From the NCBI RefSeq assembly GCF_000759475.1, contig NZ_CP009454.1, forward strand, positions 4,216,001 to 4,280,000: 64,000 nucleotides of DNA. Direction: 5' to 3'. The notes below the pieces were generated by a model, which was not told where the DNA came from, made no database searches, and saw nothing but the letters and a program-made list of their open reading frames with translations. Positions within the stretch are counted from its first letter, which is position 1; each line of letters begins with the position of its first letter. A program made the translations under genes and the position numbers. Below, in pieces: positions 30,203-42,581 of this stretch. This DNA is from Pantoea rwandensis (lineage in GTDB: Bacteria; Pseudomonadota; Gammaproteobacteria; Enterobacterales; Enterobacteriaceae).

Positions 30203-31573
30203 ATGAAAAAACAAGCACGACTGTTAAGCGCATTAGCCTTGAGTATTGGGATGAGTCTGGCGGCAACGCCTGGCGCGATGGCGACGCTGCCCGCACAGGT
30301 GCAGGGACAAGCACTGCCGAGTCTGGCACCCATGCTGGAAAAAGTTCTGCCCGCGGTCGTTAGCGTGCATGTTGAAGGCACCGACAGCGGCCAGCAGGCA
30401 CAGGATATTCCTGAACCGCTAAAGCGCTTCTTTGGCCAGGCACCGGGACAATCCCAGCCGCAACCGTTTGAGGGCCTTGGTTCAGGTGTCATCATTGATG
30501 CGGCTAAAGGTTACATTCTCACCAACAATCACGTGGTAAACGGTGCCGATAAAATCAGCGTCCAGCTCAGCGATGGCAATGAATATGATGCCAAGCTGAT
30601 TGGCCATGATGAGCAAACCGATATCGCGCTGATCCAGGTTGAAGGCGCTAAAAATCTGACGCAGGTGAAAATCGCCGACTCCGACGCGCTGAAAGTGGGC
30701 GATTTTGCCGTGGCTATCGGTAACCCCTTCGGTCTTGGCCAAACGGCCACCTCCGGCATTATTTCGGCGTTGGGCCGCAGCGGGTTGAACCTTGAAGGCC
30801 TGGAAAACTTCATACAGACCGATGCAGCGATCAACCGAGGTAACTCTGGCGGTGCGCTGGTGAACCTGAATGGCGAGCTGATTGGTATCAACACCGCGAT
30901 TCTGGCCTCCAGTGGCGGCAACATCGGTATCGGCTTCGCGATCCCAAGCAATATGGCGATGAACCTCGCGCAGCAGCTGATTCAGTCTGGTGAAGTGAAG
31001 CGTGGTCAGTTGGGCATTAAAGGCACCGAAATGACGCCTGACATCGCCAAAGCCTTTAACGTTGACGCGCAGCGCGGTGCCTTTGTTTCTGAAGTGCTGC
31101 CTAATTCAGCGGCGCAGAAAGCGGGCATTAAAGCGGGCGACATCATCACCTCCATCAATGACAAAGCGATCACCAGCTTTGCCGAGCTGCGCGTAAAAGT
31201 GGGCACCACCCCACCAGGTCAGCAGGTGAAAATTGGTCTGCTGCGTGAAGGCAAACCGGTGACCGTGACCGTGACGCTGGAACAGAGCGCGCAAACCACC
31301 GCCAGCGCCCAGCTGATGTCTCCGGCGTTACAAGGTGCCACCTTGAGCGATGGTGCCTCTAAAGCCGGTGATAAAGGCGTGAAAGTGGATGCCATCGAAA
31401 AAGGCACGCCAGCGGAGCAGGCAGGTTTGCAGAAAGATGATGTGATTGTCGGTGTGAACCGCGATCGTGTGACCTCGCTGGCTGAAATGCGTAAAGCGCT
31501 GGAAAGTAAACCCGCGATCCTGGCACTGAACGTGGTGCGCGGCGACGAGAGCATTTACTTACTTATGCGATAA
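30203..31573 (+). CDS. degQ: Periplasmic serine endoprotease DegQ
   Basis: A 456-residue HtrA-family protease and chaperone. A signal peptide ends near AMA; the trypsin-like domain shows the triad in ILTNNHVV (His), DIALIQV (Asp) and NRGNSGGAL (Ser). Two PDZ domains follow (about residues 265-355 and 370-456), as expected for DegP/DegQ. It is shorter than DegP in the LA loop and has degS next to it, which supports DegQ. Confidence 0.96.
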   Translation: MKKQARLLSALALSIGMSLAATPGAMATLPAQVQGQALPSLAPMLEKVLPAVVSVHVEGTDSGQQAQDIPEPLKRFFGQAPGQSQPQPFEGLGSGVIIDAAKGYILTNNHVVNGADKISVQLSDGNEYDAKLIGHDEQTDIALIQVEGAKNLTQVKIADSDALKVGDFAVAIGNPFGLGQTATSGIISALGRSGLNLEGLENFIQTDAAINRGNSGGALVNLNGELIGINTAILASSGGNIGIGFAIPSNMAMNLAQQLIQSGEVKRGQLGIKGTEMTPDIAKAFNVDAQRGAFVSEVLPNSAAQKAGIKAGDIITSINDKAITSFAELRVKVGTTPPGQQVKIGLLREGKPVTVTVTLEQSAQTTASAQLMSPALQGATLSDGASKAGDKGVKVDAIEKGTPAEQAGLQKDDVIVGVNRDRVTSLAEMRKALESKPAILALNVVRGDESIYLLMR

Positions 31574-31584
31574 TCCTCGTAACA

Positions 31585-31614
31585 GGCGGACAAGCAGGTG
31601 TTTGTCCGCCTTTC
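31585..31614 (+). terminator. Terminator after degQ
   Basis: GGCGGACAA and TTGTCCGCC around GCAGGTGT are followed by TTTCT, 12 bases past the degQ stop. Confidence 0.85.
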
Positions 31615-31659
31615 TCATGTTATTCTGCCCAGCGATCCCACCTTTCCTGAAATAACACC

Positions 31660-32739
31660 ATGTTTCTTAAACTTTTGCGTTCTGTGGTGATGGGCCTGAT
31701 CGTAGCGGGTTTGCTGCTGGTTGCGATTCCTGCGCTGCGTATGAGCAGCAACGTCACCTTTGATCATGACAACAGTGATGATGAATCCCCCGTGAGTTTC
31801 AATCAGGGGGTGCGCCGCGCTGTGCCTGCGGTGGTCAACGTCTACAACCGCAGTGCCCATGGCAACAACAATCGCGGTATCACCACGCTGGGTTCTGGCG
31901 TAATCATGAACGTGAAAGGCTACATTCTCACGAACAAGCATGTGATTAATAACGCCGACCAGATCATCGTGGCGTTGCAGGATGGCCGCTTCTTTGAAGC
32001 CACTTTAGTGGGTTCAGATGCGATGACCGATTTAGCGGTGCTGAAGATCAGCGCCACTAACCTGCCGGTGATTCCGATTAACGCGAACCGTATCGCACAT
32101 ATCGGCGATGTGGTGATGGCGATTGGTAACCCCTACAACCTCGGGCAGACCGTCACTCAGGGCATTATCAGTGCCACCGGGCGCGTGGGCTTGAGCTCAT
32201 CGGGTCGTCAAAATTTCCTGCAGACCGATGCATCCATCAATCAGGGCAACTCAGGCGGTGCGCTGATTAACTCGCTCGGCGAACTGATGGGCATTAACAC
32301 CCTGACATTTGATAAAAGCAATGATGGCGAAACGCCGGAAGGGATTGGCTTTGCGATTCCAACCGCGTTGGCAACCAAGATCATGGATAAGTTGATTCGT
32401 GACGGTCGGGTCATTCGTGGCTATATCGGCATCACCGGCCGTGAGCTGCCGCCGCTACACGGTCAGGGCAGCAGTCTGGATCGTGCACAGGGTATTATCG
32501 TCAGTGAGGTTACGCCAGGCGGGCCAGCCGACCAGGCAGGGATTCAAGCCAATGATGTGCTTTTACAGGTGAACGGCAAACCGGCGCTGTCGGCGCAGGA
32601 AACCATGGATCAGGTCGCCGAGATTCGTCCAGGATCGGTGATTCAGGTGCAGGTTCTGCGTAACGAACAGAAGATGATGCTGCCGGTCACTATTCAGGAG
32701 TTTCCAGAGGCACCTGCCGCTCCCACGACACAGCAGTAA
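31660..32739 (+). CDS. degS: Envelope-stress site-1 protease DegS
   Basis: A 359-residue inner-membrane HtrA protease that cleaves RseA when its PDZ domain senses unfolded outer-membrane porins, releasing sigma-E. An N-terminal helix (FLKLLRSVVMGLIVAGLLLVAI) anchors it. The triad lies in ILTNKHVI, DLAVLKI and NQGNSGGAL, and there is one PDZ domain. In E. coli mdh and argR follow; here the next gene is epmA in the opposite direction. Confidence 0.97.
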   Translation: MFLKLLRSVVMGLIVAGLLLVAIPALRMSSNVTFDHDNSDDESPVSFNQGVRRAVPAVVNVYNRSAHGNNNRGITTLGSGVIMNVKGYILTNKHVINNADQIIVALQDGRFFEATLVGSDAMTDLAVLKISATNLPVIPINANRIAHIGDVVMAIGNPYNLGQTVTQGIISATGRVGLSSSGRQNFLQTDASINQGNSGGALINSLGELMGINTLTFDKSNDGETPEGIGFAIPTALATKIMDKLIRDGRVIRGYIGITGRELPPLHGQGSSLDRAQGIIVSEVTPGGPADQAGIQANDVLLQVNGKPALSAQETMDQVAEIRPGSVIQVQVLRNEQKMMLPVTIQEFPEAPAAPTTQQ

Positions 32740-32750
32740 CGATGAAATGA

Positions 32751-32775
32751 ACAGCGGCGCAATATGCGCCGCTGT
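32751..32775. terminator. Inverted repeat between degS and epmA
   Basis: ACAGCGGCGC, loop AATAT and GCGCCGCTGT form a perfect ten-base-pair stem between the convergent genes. The T tract is poor (TGTCT), so it is a probable bidirectional terminator. Confidence 0.7.
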
Positions 32776-32807
32776 TGTCTGAATCACCCTATCCCGAGCA
32801 AGAATAA

Positions 32808-33785
32808 TTAGCTACGATCCACCGGGAAGGCAATCACGTCGCTTAATGCATTGGCTTTCAACGCCAGCATAATCAAACGATCCACACCCAACGCCACACC
32901 TGAACAAGCAGGCATGCCATGTGCCAGCGCATCCAGCAGGTTGGTATCAATCGGATGCTGCGGTAAGCCACGCGCTGCACGGCGACGATTATCCTGCTCA
33001 AAGCGCTGACGCTGTTCGCGGCTATCGGTTAACTCGCGGAAGCCGTTAGCCAGCTCCACGCCTTTGTAATACACCTCGAAACGCTCAGCGACGCGATGAT
33101 CCTCAGTGCTGATTTCGGCCAATGCCGCCTGACTGGCCGGGAAGTGATACACGAAGCACGGTTTGTCGTTACCAATCTTCGGTTCAACACCCAGCATAAA
33201 CAGCAGCTGCAACAAGGTATCACGGTCTTCTTCACGGTTCGCCAGTTCACCCTCACCCAACTTCGTCGCGGCTTCACGCAGCTGCGTTTTATCCGCTGAC
33301 AAAGGATCAAGTTCCAGATGGCGAATAAACGCCTGCTGATACGATAAAGATTCGGCGCTATCGCACTCTAGCACCTGCTGCATCAGATCATCGACTTCAT
33401 TCATCAGGCGATACATATCATAGTGAGGACGATACCACTCCAGCATGGTGAACTCTGGATTATGATGACGACCTGCCTCCTCATTACGGAAGCAACGCCC
33501 CATCTGATAGATCGGGCCACTGCCCGCCGCCAGCAGGCGCTTCATATGATATTCCGGGCTGGTCATCAGCCACAGATCGCGCCCTTCCGCTGCGCCTGGA
33601 CCCACAAAGCGCGTCTGGAATGGGACCAGATGGATATCCGTGATGGTCGCCTGGCTCATTGCCGGGGTATCGACCTCCAGCACGCCGCGATCGGCAAAGA
33701 AACGCCGAATTTCCGCTAAGATAGCGGCGCGTTTCAACAAATTGGCAATGGGTGCGCTCGGCTGCCAGCTTGCCGTTTCGCTCAT
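32808..33785 (-). CDS. epmA: EF-P (R)-beta-lysine ligase EpmA
   Basis: A 325-residue class-II lysyl-tRNA synthetase paralogue (PoxA/GenX/YjeA) that attaches (R)-beta-lysine to EF-P Lys34. It contains the class-II catalytic core ([22 protein letters not shown]; the C-terminal motif [14 protein letters not shown]) and lacks the anticodon-binding domain, as expected. Its substrate efp and the mutase epmB lie about 1-2 kb away, so the whole modification pathway is grouped here. In E. coli frd, ampC, blc and sugE separate them. Confidence 0.97.
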   Translation of the reverse strand: MSETASWQPSAPIANLLKRAAILAEIRRFFADRGVLEVDTPAMSQATITDIHLVPFQTRFVGPGAAEGRDLWLMTSPEYHMKRLLAAGSGPIYQMGRCFRNEEAGRHHNPEFTMLEWYRPHYDMYRLMNEVDDLMQQVLECDSAESLSYQQAFIRHLELDPLSADKTQLREAATKLGEGELANREEDRDTLLQLLFMLGVEPKIGNDKPCFVYHFPASQAALAEISTEDHRVAERFEVYYKGVELANGFRELTDSREQRQRFEQDNRRRAARGLPQHPIDTNLLDALAHGMPACSGVALGVDRLIMLALKANALSDVIAFPVDRS

Positions 33786-33944
33786 GTTGGTGACTCCTTA
33801 TACAGATAAGGGGGAGAAGTCTACCCGTATTGGCTACGGCAAACAACGGCGTGACGGGATCGAAGGCGTTAGCGGTGCTTTTTCAGACAAAGAAAGAGGA
33901 AGTCAGGAAATCCGGTACGAAATCGGGTTTCGCACCGGTTTGGA

Positions 33945-34079
33945 TCACTGTGCGCTGCGCTGAATCGCTTTGCCACCGGCCTGAACGTCCTCGCCAACAC
34001 CACGGGTGGTGTTGCAGGCGGTCAACACAGAGGAAAGCACCAGAACAGAAAGAATCGCGACAATACTTTTCTTTAACAT
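33945..34079 (-). CDS. ecnB: Entericidin B family lipoprotein
   Basis: A 44-residue lipoprotein. The start [22 protein letters not shown] ends in a lipobox (LTAC), followed by [17 protein letters not shown], which matches E. coli EcnB. EcnB is described as a bacteriolytic, stress-induced toxin of an antidote/toxin pair. I chose the ATG at 34,079 because AAGGAT is about eight bases upstream; an ATG two codons earlier is too close to it. Confidence 0.9.
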   Translation of the reverse strand: MLKKSIVAILSVLVLSSVLTACNTTRGVGEDVQAGGKAIQRSAQ

Positions 34080-34183
34080 AGCCATATCCTTGTTGGTTGC
34101 AATAAAAGTACAGCCATTCAAGCATAGACCTTATACACGACCTTGCTGGCTAAGCCGCTGAGAAAAGGCGGCGCCCTCGCAAT

Positions 34184-34318
34184 TTATTTATAAGCTGCGC
34201 GTGAAATGGCACCGCCCAAATGGGAGACGTCTTCACCAAAGCCGTGGAAAGTGTTGCAGGCACTTAAAGCAGAAGAGACCAGCAACGCAAAAACAGCCAA
34301 TTTCGCCATCTTTTTCAT
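34184..34318 (-). CDS. ecnA: Entericidin A family lipoprotein
   Basis: A second 44-residue entericidin. The signal and lipobox LSAC are followed by NTFHGFGEDVSHLGGAISRAA, which matches E. coli EcnA (NTARGFGEDIKHLGNSISRAA). EcnA is considered the antidote to EcnB. It lies between efp and ecnB, the enterobacterial order. The ribosome site is weak. Confidence 0.88.
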   Translation of the reverse strand: MKKMAKLAVFALLVSSALSACNTFHGFGEDVSHLGGAISRAAYK

Positions 34319-34374
34319 TATTCTGAACTCATAAAGGAAAAAAGGCGCATCGAGTGATGCGCCTGATTTGGCAA

Positions 34375-34941
34375 TTATTTTACGCGCGAAACGTATTCGC
34401 CAGAGCGGGTGTCAACTTTAACCACTTCGCCAATCTGCACGAACAGTGGAACTTTGATCACTGCGCCAGTAGACAGGGTCGCTGGCTTGCCGCCGGTACC
34501 GGCAGTATCACCTTTCAGACCTGGATCTGTTTCGATGACTTCTGCTTCGATGAAGTTCGGTGGCTGAACAGCGATCGCTTTATCGTTCCACAGGGTAACG
34601 ATACAATCCGCATTGTCCTGCAACCATTTGGTCACGTCGTCCAGCACTTTAGATTCGATCTGATACTGCTCGAAAGACTCTGGGTGCATGAAGTAATAGA
34701 AGTCGCCGTCGTTGTAAGAGTACTGCAGCGTCATATCACGAACGTCTGCGCCTTCGGCAGAGTCGGTAGATTTGAAGGTCTTCTCAACGCGAGAACCGGT
34801 CAGCAGACGACGCATTTTAACGCGTGCAAATGCCTGGCCTTTACCCGGTTTAACGAACTCACTGGCTTCGATGGCATATGGCTCGCCTTCGAACATGATT
34901 TTAAGACCGGGACGGAAATCGTTGCTAAGATAAGTCGCCAT
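34375..34941 (-). CDS. efp: Translation elongation factor P
   Basis: The 188-residue EF-P relieves ribosome stalling at polyproline. The modified lysine lies in [12 protein letters not shown], and the three-domain beta protein ends [14 protein letters not shown]. The ATG at 34,941 follows AGAGGG and gives the E. coli length. It is divergent from epmB by 41 bases and is the target of EpmA and EpmB encoded nearby. Confidence 0.98.
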   Translation of the reverse strand: MATYLSNDFRPGLKIMFEGEPYAIEASEFVKPGKGQAFARVKMRRLLTGSRVEKTFKSTDSAEGADVRDMTLQYSYNDGDFYYFMHPESFEQYQIESKVLDDVTKWLQDNADCIVTLWNDKAIAVQPPNFIEAEVIETDPGLKGDTAGTGGKPATLSTGAVIKVPLFVQIGEVVKVDTRSGEYVSRVK

Positions 34942-34982
34942 AAAGGCCCTCTGTAAATATTGAACTGGTAATAGCCAAAAAA

Positions 34983-36011
34983 ATGGCAAACATTGTAACC
35001 CTAAATCCCCCCATCAGAGAAGATTGGTTGCAGCAACTTGCTGATGTTGTCACCGATCCTACTGAATTACTGCAACTTTTATCTCTCGAACAGCATGCGG
35101 ATCTGGCCGCAGGCAACGATGCGCGCAAGCTTTTTGCGCTGCGCGTGCCGCGTGCCTTTATTCAGCGCATGACGCCAGGCGATGCAAACGACCCCCTTTT
35201 GCTGCAGGTGGTGACCAGCCGTCAGGAGTTTGTTGATGCGCCAGGTTACAGCACTGACCCGCTGGATGAGCAAAGTAGCGTGGTGCCCGGTTTATTGCAT
35301 AAGTATCGCAACCGTGCGTTGTTGCTGGTGAAAGGTGGCTGTGCGATTAACTGCCGTTACTGCTTCCGTCGCCATTTCCCCTATCAGGATAATCAGGGCA
35401 ATAAGCGCAACTGGCAGGCGGCGATTGATTACATCGCTGAGCATCCAGAGCTGGATGAGATTATCTTCTCGGGTGGCGATCCGCTAATGGCCAAAGACCA
35501 TGAGCTGGCGTGGCTGGTCGGCGCGCTGGAGAAAATCCCGCACCTGAAGCGTCTGCGCATTCATAGCCGCCTCCCGGTAGTGATCCCCGCACGCATTACC
35601 GAAGGGTTATGCCAGATTCTGGCCGAAACGCGCCTGCAAGTGCTGATGGTGAGCCATATCAACCACGCGCAAGAGATTGACGATGAGCTGCACTACGGCA
35701 TGCAGATGCTAAAACGTGCGGGCGTCACTTTACTTAATCAAAGCGTGCTGCTGCGCGGTATCAATGATGATGCACAAGTGCTGGCTAACCTGAGCAACGC
35801 GCTGTTTGATGCCGGCATTCTGCCCTATTACCTGCACGTGCTGGATAAAGTACAGGGCGCGGCGCATTTCTTTGTGTCGGATGATGAAGCCCGTGCGCTA
35901 GTGCGCCAGTTGTTAACCATGGTATCGGGTTATATGGTGCCGAAGCTGGCGCGCGAGATTGGTGGTGAGCCGAGCAAAACACCGCTGGATTTACAGCTAC
36001 GTCAGGAATAA
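34983..36011 (+). CDS. epmB: EF-P lysine 2,3-aminomutase EpmB
   Basis: A 342-residue radical SAM, PLP-dependent aminomutase (YjeK) that makes (R)-beta-lysine for EpmA. The 4Fe-4S motif is [13 protein letters not shown] (CX3CX2C), followed by [10 protein letters not shown], and the PLP lysine is expected near the C-terminus (around [10 protein letters not shown]). It shares a compact divergent promoter with efp. Confidence 0.97.
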   Translation: MANIVTLNPPIREDWLQQLADVVTDPTELLQLLSLEQHADLAAGNDARKLFALRVPRAFIQRMTPGDANDPLLLQVVTSRQEFVDAPGYSTDPLDEQSSVVPGLLHKYRNRALLLVKGGCAINCRYCFRRHFPYQDNQGNKRNWQAAIDYIAEHPELDEIIFSGGDPLMAKDHELAWLVGALEKIPHLKRLRIHSRLPVVIPARITEGLCQILAETRLQVLMVSHINHAQEIDDELHYGMQMLKRAGVTLLNQSVLLRGINDDAQVLANLSNALFDAGILPYYLHVLDKVQGAAHFFVSDDEARALVRQLLTMVSGYMVPKLAREIGGEPSKTPLDLQLRQE

Positions 36012-36036
36012 CCGCCGCGCGAGACATTGCGCCCAC

Positions 36037-36064
36037 AAAAAAAGCCGCATCAGCGGCTTTTTTT
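36037..36064. terminator. Bidirectional terminator between epmB and yjeI
   Basis: AAAAAAAGCCGC, loop ATCA and GCGGCTTTTTTT give a symmetrical hairpin between convergent genes. Confidence 0.9.
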
Positions 36065-36081
36065 ACATCTCTTTCATACCA

Positions 36082-36429
36082 TTACGGGCACTTATACACC
36101 TGACCAGACATTTTGCTGTCAAGCGGTGCGAAAGCTGAGAGCAGGTTCTGCGTTGGGCTGGTTGCACCGTAAATCACGTTGCCACCCATCTCTGCCGCGC
36201 GGTTACGCAGGTCATTGGCTGCGCCACGCAAAGAACTGCCTTCACCGCCTGATCCGCTCAACCAGTTGCTCTGTGAGCCGGTGACATTGCCCAGCAGCTG
36301 ACATTGGCTTCCAGGCTGTTGGTCAACGAAAGTGACACGCTGTCCGCCGGAACTCAGTTGATTGGAGCTGCTGCAGCCCGCTAGCAGTAAAGTCCCTACC
36401 GCCAGTCCGAGCAAGAGGTTAATCCGCAT
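36082..36429 (-). CDS. yjeI: DUF4156-family lipoprotein YjeI
   Basis: A 115-residue predicted lipoprotein. The signal peptide MRINLLLGLAVGTLLLAGC ends in a lipobox (LAGC), and the mature part contains CQLLGNVTGSQ and AAEMGGNVIYGAT, seen in E. coli YjeI. Function is unknown. The ATG at 36,429 has GGGGA upstream. It lies between epmB and groL as in relatives. Confidence 0.9.
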   Translation of the reverse strand: MRINLLLGLAVGTLLLAGCSSSNQLSSGGQRVTFVDQQPGSQCQLLGNVTGSQSNWLSGSGGEGSSLRGAANDLRNRAAEMGGNVIYGATSPTQNLLSAFAPLDSKMSGQVYKCP

Positions 36430-36566
36430 TGTAATCCCCATTTATTATCATCAGTGTCGGGCGGCAGCGTAGCAGAAAAGCGCACTTTTTTTCTGAACAT
36501 TCATTGCCCTAAACCCGCAAAGCCGAAGTATTGCGCTCATACTTATACCTTGTTCGCCACCAAAAG

Positions 36567-36600
36567 AAAAACCCCCGACCGTTTCCAATCGAGGGTTTTT
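36567..36600 (-). terminator. Terminator of groSL
   Basis: On the minus strand AAAAACCC-TCGA, a short loop and TCG-GGGGTTTTT form a hairpin with a T tract about 30 bases past the groL stop. Confidence 0.85.
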
Positions 36601-36627
36601 CACATGACTTAAGCAGTCAGGGGCAAA

Positions 36628-38292
<1,665 letters not shown>

Positions 38293-38325
38293 TTAAATTC
38301 GTTTCGTTCAGTGAATTACGCGTAA

Positions 38326-38619
38326 TTACGCTTCGACAATCGCCAGGATGTCGCTTTCAGAGATGATCAGAACTTCTTCGTTGTCGATCTTCTCAGTTTT
38401 GGCGCCGTAGCCTTCGCTGAAGATAACCAGATCGCCAACTTTCACGTCCAGCGGCTTAACATCGCCGTTTTCCAGGATGCGGCCATTACCCACAGCCAGA
38501 ACTTCACCACGAGTTGATTTGCCAGCTGCAGAGCCGGTCAGAACGATACCGCCAGCAGATTTAGCTTCAACTTCTTTACGCTTGACGATAACGCGATCGT
38601 GCAACGGACGAATTTTCAT
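38326..38619 (-). CDS. groS: 10 kDa co-chaperonin GroES
   Basis: A 97-residue heptameric lid for GroEL. It starts [14 protein letters not shown] and contains the mobile loop [13 protein letters not shown], which contacts GroEL. The ATG at 38,619 is preceded by AAGGAG at ideal spacing; a longer reading from 38,646 is not needed. Confidence 0.99.
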   Translation of the reverse strand: MKIRPLHDRVIVKRKEVEAKSAGGIVLTGSAAGKSTRGEVLAVGNGRILENGDVKPLDVKVGDLVIFSEGYGAKTEKIDNEEVLIISESDILAIVEA

Positions 38620-38702
38620 TTGGTAGCTCTCCTTTGAGAAATCCAATCATTCAGTTTTTTGGGTTGAGCCGGACTGCATGGCTTCCGGCCTCGTGGAGAG
38701 AG

Positions 38703-38731
38703 AGATAGGGTCACTAAAAAGGGCTTTCAAG
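38703..38731 (-). promoter_or_regulatory. Sigma-32 heat-shock promoter of groSL
   Basis: On the minus strand CTTGAAA (38,731-38,725) is followed after 14 bases by CCCTATCT (38,710-38,703). This fits the sigma-32 consensus CTTGAAA-N(13-15)-CCCCATNT closely and lies about 85 bases upstream of groS. Confidence 0.9.
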
Positions 38732-38814
38732 GGGAAAAAAATAAAAAATTTTCGTTTGCGTAACAGATGGCGAAAAAGGCAGCAAAAAGGCGGCTTACGC
38801 CGCCTTGGTTAGAC

Positions 38815-39267
38815 TCAGTGATCTTTATCGTGGCCAATACGATCCTGATCCTTTCGTTCGTATTCACCATCCATGGTATAGCCACTGTCCGGCCCTGCGC
38901 CGGGTCCGCGCCACACACGCAGATGCGGCATTAATTTCAGCGTCAGGTGCTTCTGTACCGGCGGTAACAGCAGCAGCAGGCCAAGAAAGTCAGTAAAAAA
39001 TCCTGGCAACAGCAACAGAAATCCTGAGATGATCAGTGAAACGCTTTTGGTCATCTCCGCCGCTGGGCTTTCATTGCGCGCCAGCTTCTCCTGCATCAGA
39101 CGGAAGTTCTTCATACCCTGGTTCTTCACCAGCGACACACCGATGCACGAGGTGAAGATCACCAGTAGCATGGTGAGCAGCACGCCGAGGGCATGTGCAA
39201 CCTGAATGAAAATTGAGATCTCAATCCAGGCCAGAACAAAAAAAATCACGAACGGTATCCAGCGCAC
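38815..39267 (-). CDS. fxsA: FxsA membrane protein
   Basis: A 150-residue cytoplasmic-membrane protein. Extra FxsA relieves phage T7 exclusion by the F plasmid; its normal role is unclear. Segments EISIFIQVAHALGVLLT, LPGFFTDFLGLLLLLPPVQKHL and LMPHLR match the family, with several hydrophobic helices and a charged C-terminus. I chose the GTG at 39,267 because AGGAG lies seven bases upstream and VRWIPF aligns with E. coli MRWLPF. Confidence 0.93.
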   Translation of the reverse strand: MRWIPFVIFFVLAWIEISIFIQVAHALGVLLTMLLVIFTSCIGVSLVKNQGMKNFRLMQEKLARNESPAAEMTKSVSLIISGFLLLLPGFFTDFLGLLLLLPPVQKHLTLKLMPHLRVWRGPGAGPDSGYTMDGEYERKDQDRIGHDKDH

Positions 39268-39642
39268 CGATATCTCCTGTGAGTAGGGCTGCCTCGCTTC
39301 TTGCCAGGCAGCAGAAAGGGATGGTCTGTCTGACCGTATAGATAGAGATGGGCATCTCAACCCGTGATTTCAACCGATCCTGCCAAATTTTTCCCACTGA
39401 CTTAAAATTGCGAACTACATCACATATCGTTATTACCGCTGGGCCAGTAAATGCCCGTAAAGTGATCTGTGCACAAACAATTCTGTAACAACAGAATATG
39501 ATCGTGCCCGCCAGCCCGAAGATGGATAATATGTCGGCACTGGTATTCCACGACAATATAATTGCTTCACCTGCACAGTAATTGTCGCCCGACCATCCCG
39601 GTCGCCCGGCAGTGACACCGCAGAAATAATAAGAAGGTAATC
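39268..39642. other. Divergent promoter region between fxsA and aspA
   Basis: About 375 bases with no gene. aspA of E. coli is activated by CRP; a partial half-site-like TCACA occurs near 39,420, but I cannot support a full operator. Confidence 0.5.
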
Positions 39643-41079
39643 ATGGCGAACAACATTCGTATCGAAGAAGACCTGTTAGGCATGCGCGAAGTCCCGGCAG
39701 ACGCTTACTACGGTGTTCATACTCTGCGTGCGATTGAAAACTTCTACATTAGTAACAACAAAATCAGTGACATACCGGAGTTTGTCCGCGGTATGGTGAT
39801 GGTGAAAAAAGCAGCCGCGCTCGCCAACAAAGAGCTGCAAACAATCCCTCGCAACATCGCAAACACCATTATTCAGGCCTGTGATGAAGTGCTGAATAAC
39901 GGTAAATGCATGGATCAGTTCCCGGTTGACGTCTACCAGGGCGGCGCGGGTACCTCGGTTAACATGAACACCAATGAAGTGCTGGCGAACATCGGCCTGG
40001 AGCTGATGGGCCACCAGAAAGGTGAATACCAGTACCTTAACCCGAACGATCACGTGAACAAGTGTCAGTCCACCAACGACGCTTATCCTACCGGTTTCCG
40101 TATCGCGGTTTACGCCTCCATCCTGAAATTGCTGGATGGCATTAGCCAACTGAGCGAAGGCTTCCAGCGTAAAGCGGTCGAGTTCGAAAATATCCTCAAG
40201 ATGGGTCGTACTCAGCTTCAGGATGCGGTACCGATGACGCTGGGCCAGGAGTTCCACGCGTTTAACGTGCTGCTGAATGAAGAAACCCGCAGCATTCTGC
40301 GCACGGCTGAACTGCTGCTGGAAGTAAACCTGGGCGCCACGGCAATCGGGACTCGCCTCAACACGCCGGATGGCTACCAGCAACTGGCGGTTCAGCGTCT
40401 GGCGGAAGTCAGTAATCTGCCAGTGGTACCTGCAGAAGACCTGATTGAAGCGACGTCCGACTGCGGTGCTTACGTGATGGTGCACTCCGCGCTGAAACGT
40501 CTGGCGGTGAAACTGTCGAAGATCTGTAACGACCTGCGCCTGCTCTCTTCCGGGCCACGTGCGGGTCTGAACGAAATCAACCTGCCAGAACTGCAGGCCG
40601 GTTCGTCAATCATGCCAGCCAAAGTGAACCCGGTCGTGCCAGAAGTGGTGAACCAGGTGTGCTTCAAGGTTATCGGCAACGACATTACCGTGACCATGGC
40701 GTCCGAAGCGGGTCAGCTGCAGCTGAACGTGATGGAACCGGTGATTGGCCAGGCGCTGTTCGAATCGATCAGCATTCTGACCAACGCCTGCTTCAACCTG
40801 CTGGAAAAATGCGTCAACGGCATCACGGCTAACAAAGCCGTATGTGAAGCTTACGTGTTCAACTCCATCGGTATCGTCACTTATCTCAACCCGTATATCG
40901 GCCACCATAATGGCGATATCGTCGGCAAGATTTGTGCGGAAACCGGTAAGAGCGTGCGTGAAGTGGTGCTGGAGCGCGGGTTGCTAACCGAAGCGGAACT
41001 GGATGACATCTTCTCGATTCAGAACCTGATGCATCCGACCTACAAAGCCAAACGCTACACCGACGAAAACGAACAGTAA
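39643..41079 (+). CDS. aspA: Aspartate ammonia-lyase
   Basis: A 478-residue aspartase that deaminates aspartate to fumarate. The superfamily signature [15 protein letters not shown] and the conserved [17 protein letters not shown] and [12 protein letters not shown] segments are intact. An AAGGT site precedes the ATG. It is followed by a terminator and dcuA, which imports its substrate, the usual aspA-dcuA pairing. Confidence 0.98.
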   Translation: MANNIRIEEDLLGMREVPADAYYGVHTLRAIENFYISNNKISDIPEFVRGMVMVKKAAALANKELQTIPRNIANTIIQACDEVLNNGKCMDQFPVDVYQGGAGTSVNMNTNEVLANIGLELMGHQKGEYQYLNPNDHVNKCQSTNDAYPTGFRIAVYASILKLLDGISQLSEGFQRKAVEFENILKMGRTQLQDAVPMTLGQEFHAFNVLLNEETRSILRTAELLLEVNLGATAIGTRLNTPDGYQQLAVQRLAEVSNLPVVPAEDLIEATSDCGAYVMVHSALKRLAVKLSKICNDLRLLSSGPRAGLNEINLPELQAGSSIMPAKVNPVVPEVVNQVCFKVIGNDITVTMASEAGQLQLNVMEPVIGQALFESISILTNACFNLLEKCVNGITANKAVCEAYVFNSIGIVTYLNPYIGHHNGDIVGKICAETGKSVREVVLERGLLTEAELDDIFSIQNLMHPTYKAKRYTDENEQ

Positions 41080-41099
41080 TCCGTTCCGGATCAAGTCGC

Positions 41100-41137
41100 A
41101 AAAAAGCACGCTTGTATACACTACGGCGTGCTTTTTT
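41100..41137 (+). terminator. Terminator between aspA and dcuA
   Basis: AAAAAAGCACGC and GCGTGCTTTTTT flank a 14-base loop, 20 bases past the aspA stop. In E. coli dcuA is partly expressed from the aspA promoter, so some read-through may occur. Confidence 0.85.
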
Positions 41138-41196
41138 CTTATTGGCGGCTACAACTTTAAGAGTCAGGATCTCCCCCCGACTCAGGAGCGGAACGA

Positions 41197-42498
41197 ATGG
41201 TGGTAGTGGAATTACTGATTGTCCTGCTGGCAATCTGGCTTGGTGCGCGTTTAGGCGGCATTGGGATTGGATTTGCTGGCGGTTTAGGTGTGCTGGTGCT
41301 AACGCTGTTCTGCGGCATGAAACCAGGTGCGATTCCTTTTGATGTGATCGAAATTATTATGGCGGTGATTGCCGCGATAGCCGCCATGCAGATTGCGGGC
41401 GGGCTCGATTACATGGTCGGCCTGGCGGAACGCCTGCTGCGCCGCCATCCACGTTACGTCACCTTCCTCGCGCCACTCGTCACCTATGTAATGACGCTGC
41501 TGGCGGGTACCGGACACACTGCGTTCTCGACGCTCCCCGTCATCGCCGAAGTGGCTAAAGAGCAAGGTGTACGCCCTTCACGCCCACTGTCGATTGCGGT
41601 GGTCGCCTCACAAATCGCCATTACCGCTTCACCGCTTTCTGCGGCGGTGGTGTTCTTCGCCTCAATTCTTGAACCGCGCGGCGTCAGCTATCTGGCGCTG
41701 CTGGGCGTATCGATCCCTGCCACGATGGCCGCGATATTCTGTGCCGCCGTGATCACCAGCTTTCTCGGTAAAGAGTTAAAGGATGATGAGGTTTACCAGG
41801 CGCGACTCGCCAAAGGCGAAGTCACCCTGCGAGGCGAGCGCGTCTATGAGATTAAACCCGGGGCCAAGCGTGCCGTGCTGCTGTTCCTGATCGGCATCGC
41901 AGCGGTGGTGCTCTACGCCACGGCCATCAGCGACAGCGTTGGGCTAATCAGCAACCCAGTGCTGCCTCGTAACGAAGCGATTGTGGTGTTTATGCTCACC
42001 GTTGCCACACTGATTTGCCTAACCTGCAAAGTCGATACTGGCGAAATCCTCAGCGCCAGTACTTTCAAATCCGGCATGAGTGCCTGTATCTGCGTGATGG
42101 GCGTGGCATGGCTGGGCGATACCTTTGTCAAAGCCCACCTGGCGGACATCCAGACTGCAGCTGGCGATATGTTGCAGAGCTACCCGTGGATGCTGGCGTT
42201 GATATTGTTCTTCGCTGCTACCCTGCTCTATTCACAGGCAGCGACCACCAAGGCGTTGATGCCTGCGGCACTGATGCTCGGCGTTTCCCCGCTGGCCGCA
42301 GTCGCCTCCTTTGCCGCGGTTTCGGCACTGTTCGTGTTGCCGACCTATCCCACCTTATTGGCAGCAGTAGAAATGGATGACACCGGTTCGACCCGAATCG
42401 GCAAGTTTGTGTTTAATCACTCCTTTATCATTCCCGGCGTGTTGGCGATTGCCTTCTCGGTGGCGTTTGGCTTCCTGTTTGGGAGCCTGATTCTGTAG
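41197..42498 (+). CDS. dcuA: C4-dicarboxylate transporter DcuA
   Basis: A 433-residue inner-membrane transporter of the Dcu family that exchanges aspartate, fumarate and succinate. About ten to twelve hydrophobic segments are present, with conserved [36 protein letters not shown] and [23 protein letters not shown]. The length equals E. coli DcuA. cutA, which follows in E. coli, is absent; dsbD starts 83 bases later. Confidence 0.96.
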   Translation: MVVVELLIVLLAIWLGARLGGIGIGFAGGLGVLVLTLFCGMKPGAIPFDVIEIIMAVIAAIAAMQIAGGLDYMVGLAERLLRRHPRYVTFLAPLVTYVMTLLAGTGHTAFSTLPVIAEVAKEQGVRPSRPLSIAVVASQIAITASPLSAAVVFFASILEPRGVSYLALLGVSIPATMAAIFCAAVITSFLGKELKDDEVYQARLAKGEVTLRGERVYEIKPGAKRAVLLFLIGIAAVVLYATAISDSVGLISNPVLPRNEAIVVFMLTVATLICLTCKVDTGEILSASTFKSGMSACICVMGVAWLGDTFVKAHLADIQTAAGDMLQSYPWMLALILFFAATLLYSQAATTKALMPAALMLGVSPLAAVASFAAVSALFVLPTYPTLLAAVEMDDTGSTRIGKFVFNHSFIIPGVLAIAFSVAFGFLFGSLIL

Positions 42499-42581
42499 CG
42501 CCGTTACATCCTGAAAACCTCGTGGCGAGGCGGCCGTGCTATCATCGCGGCTCATTCGCCACCGGAGCTGATTACATCCTC

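Noticed and set aside
39676..40485. A 269-codon open frame opposite aspA
   Set aside because: It is fully inside the aspartase gene with His-rich random composition and no ribosome site.
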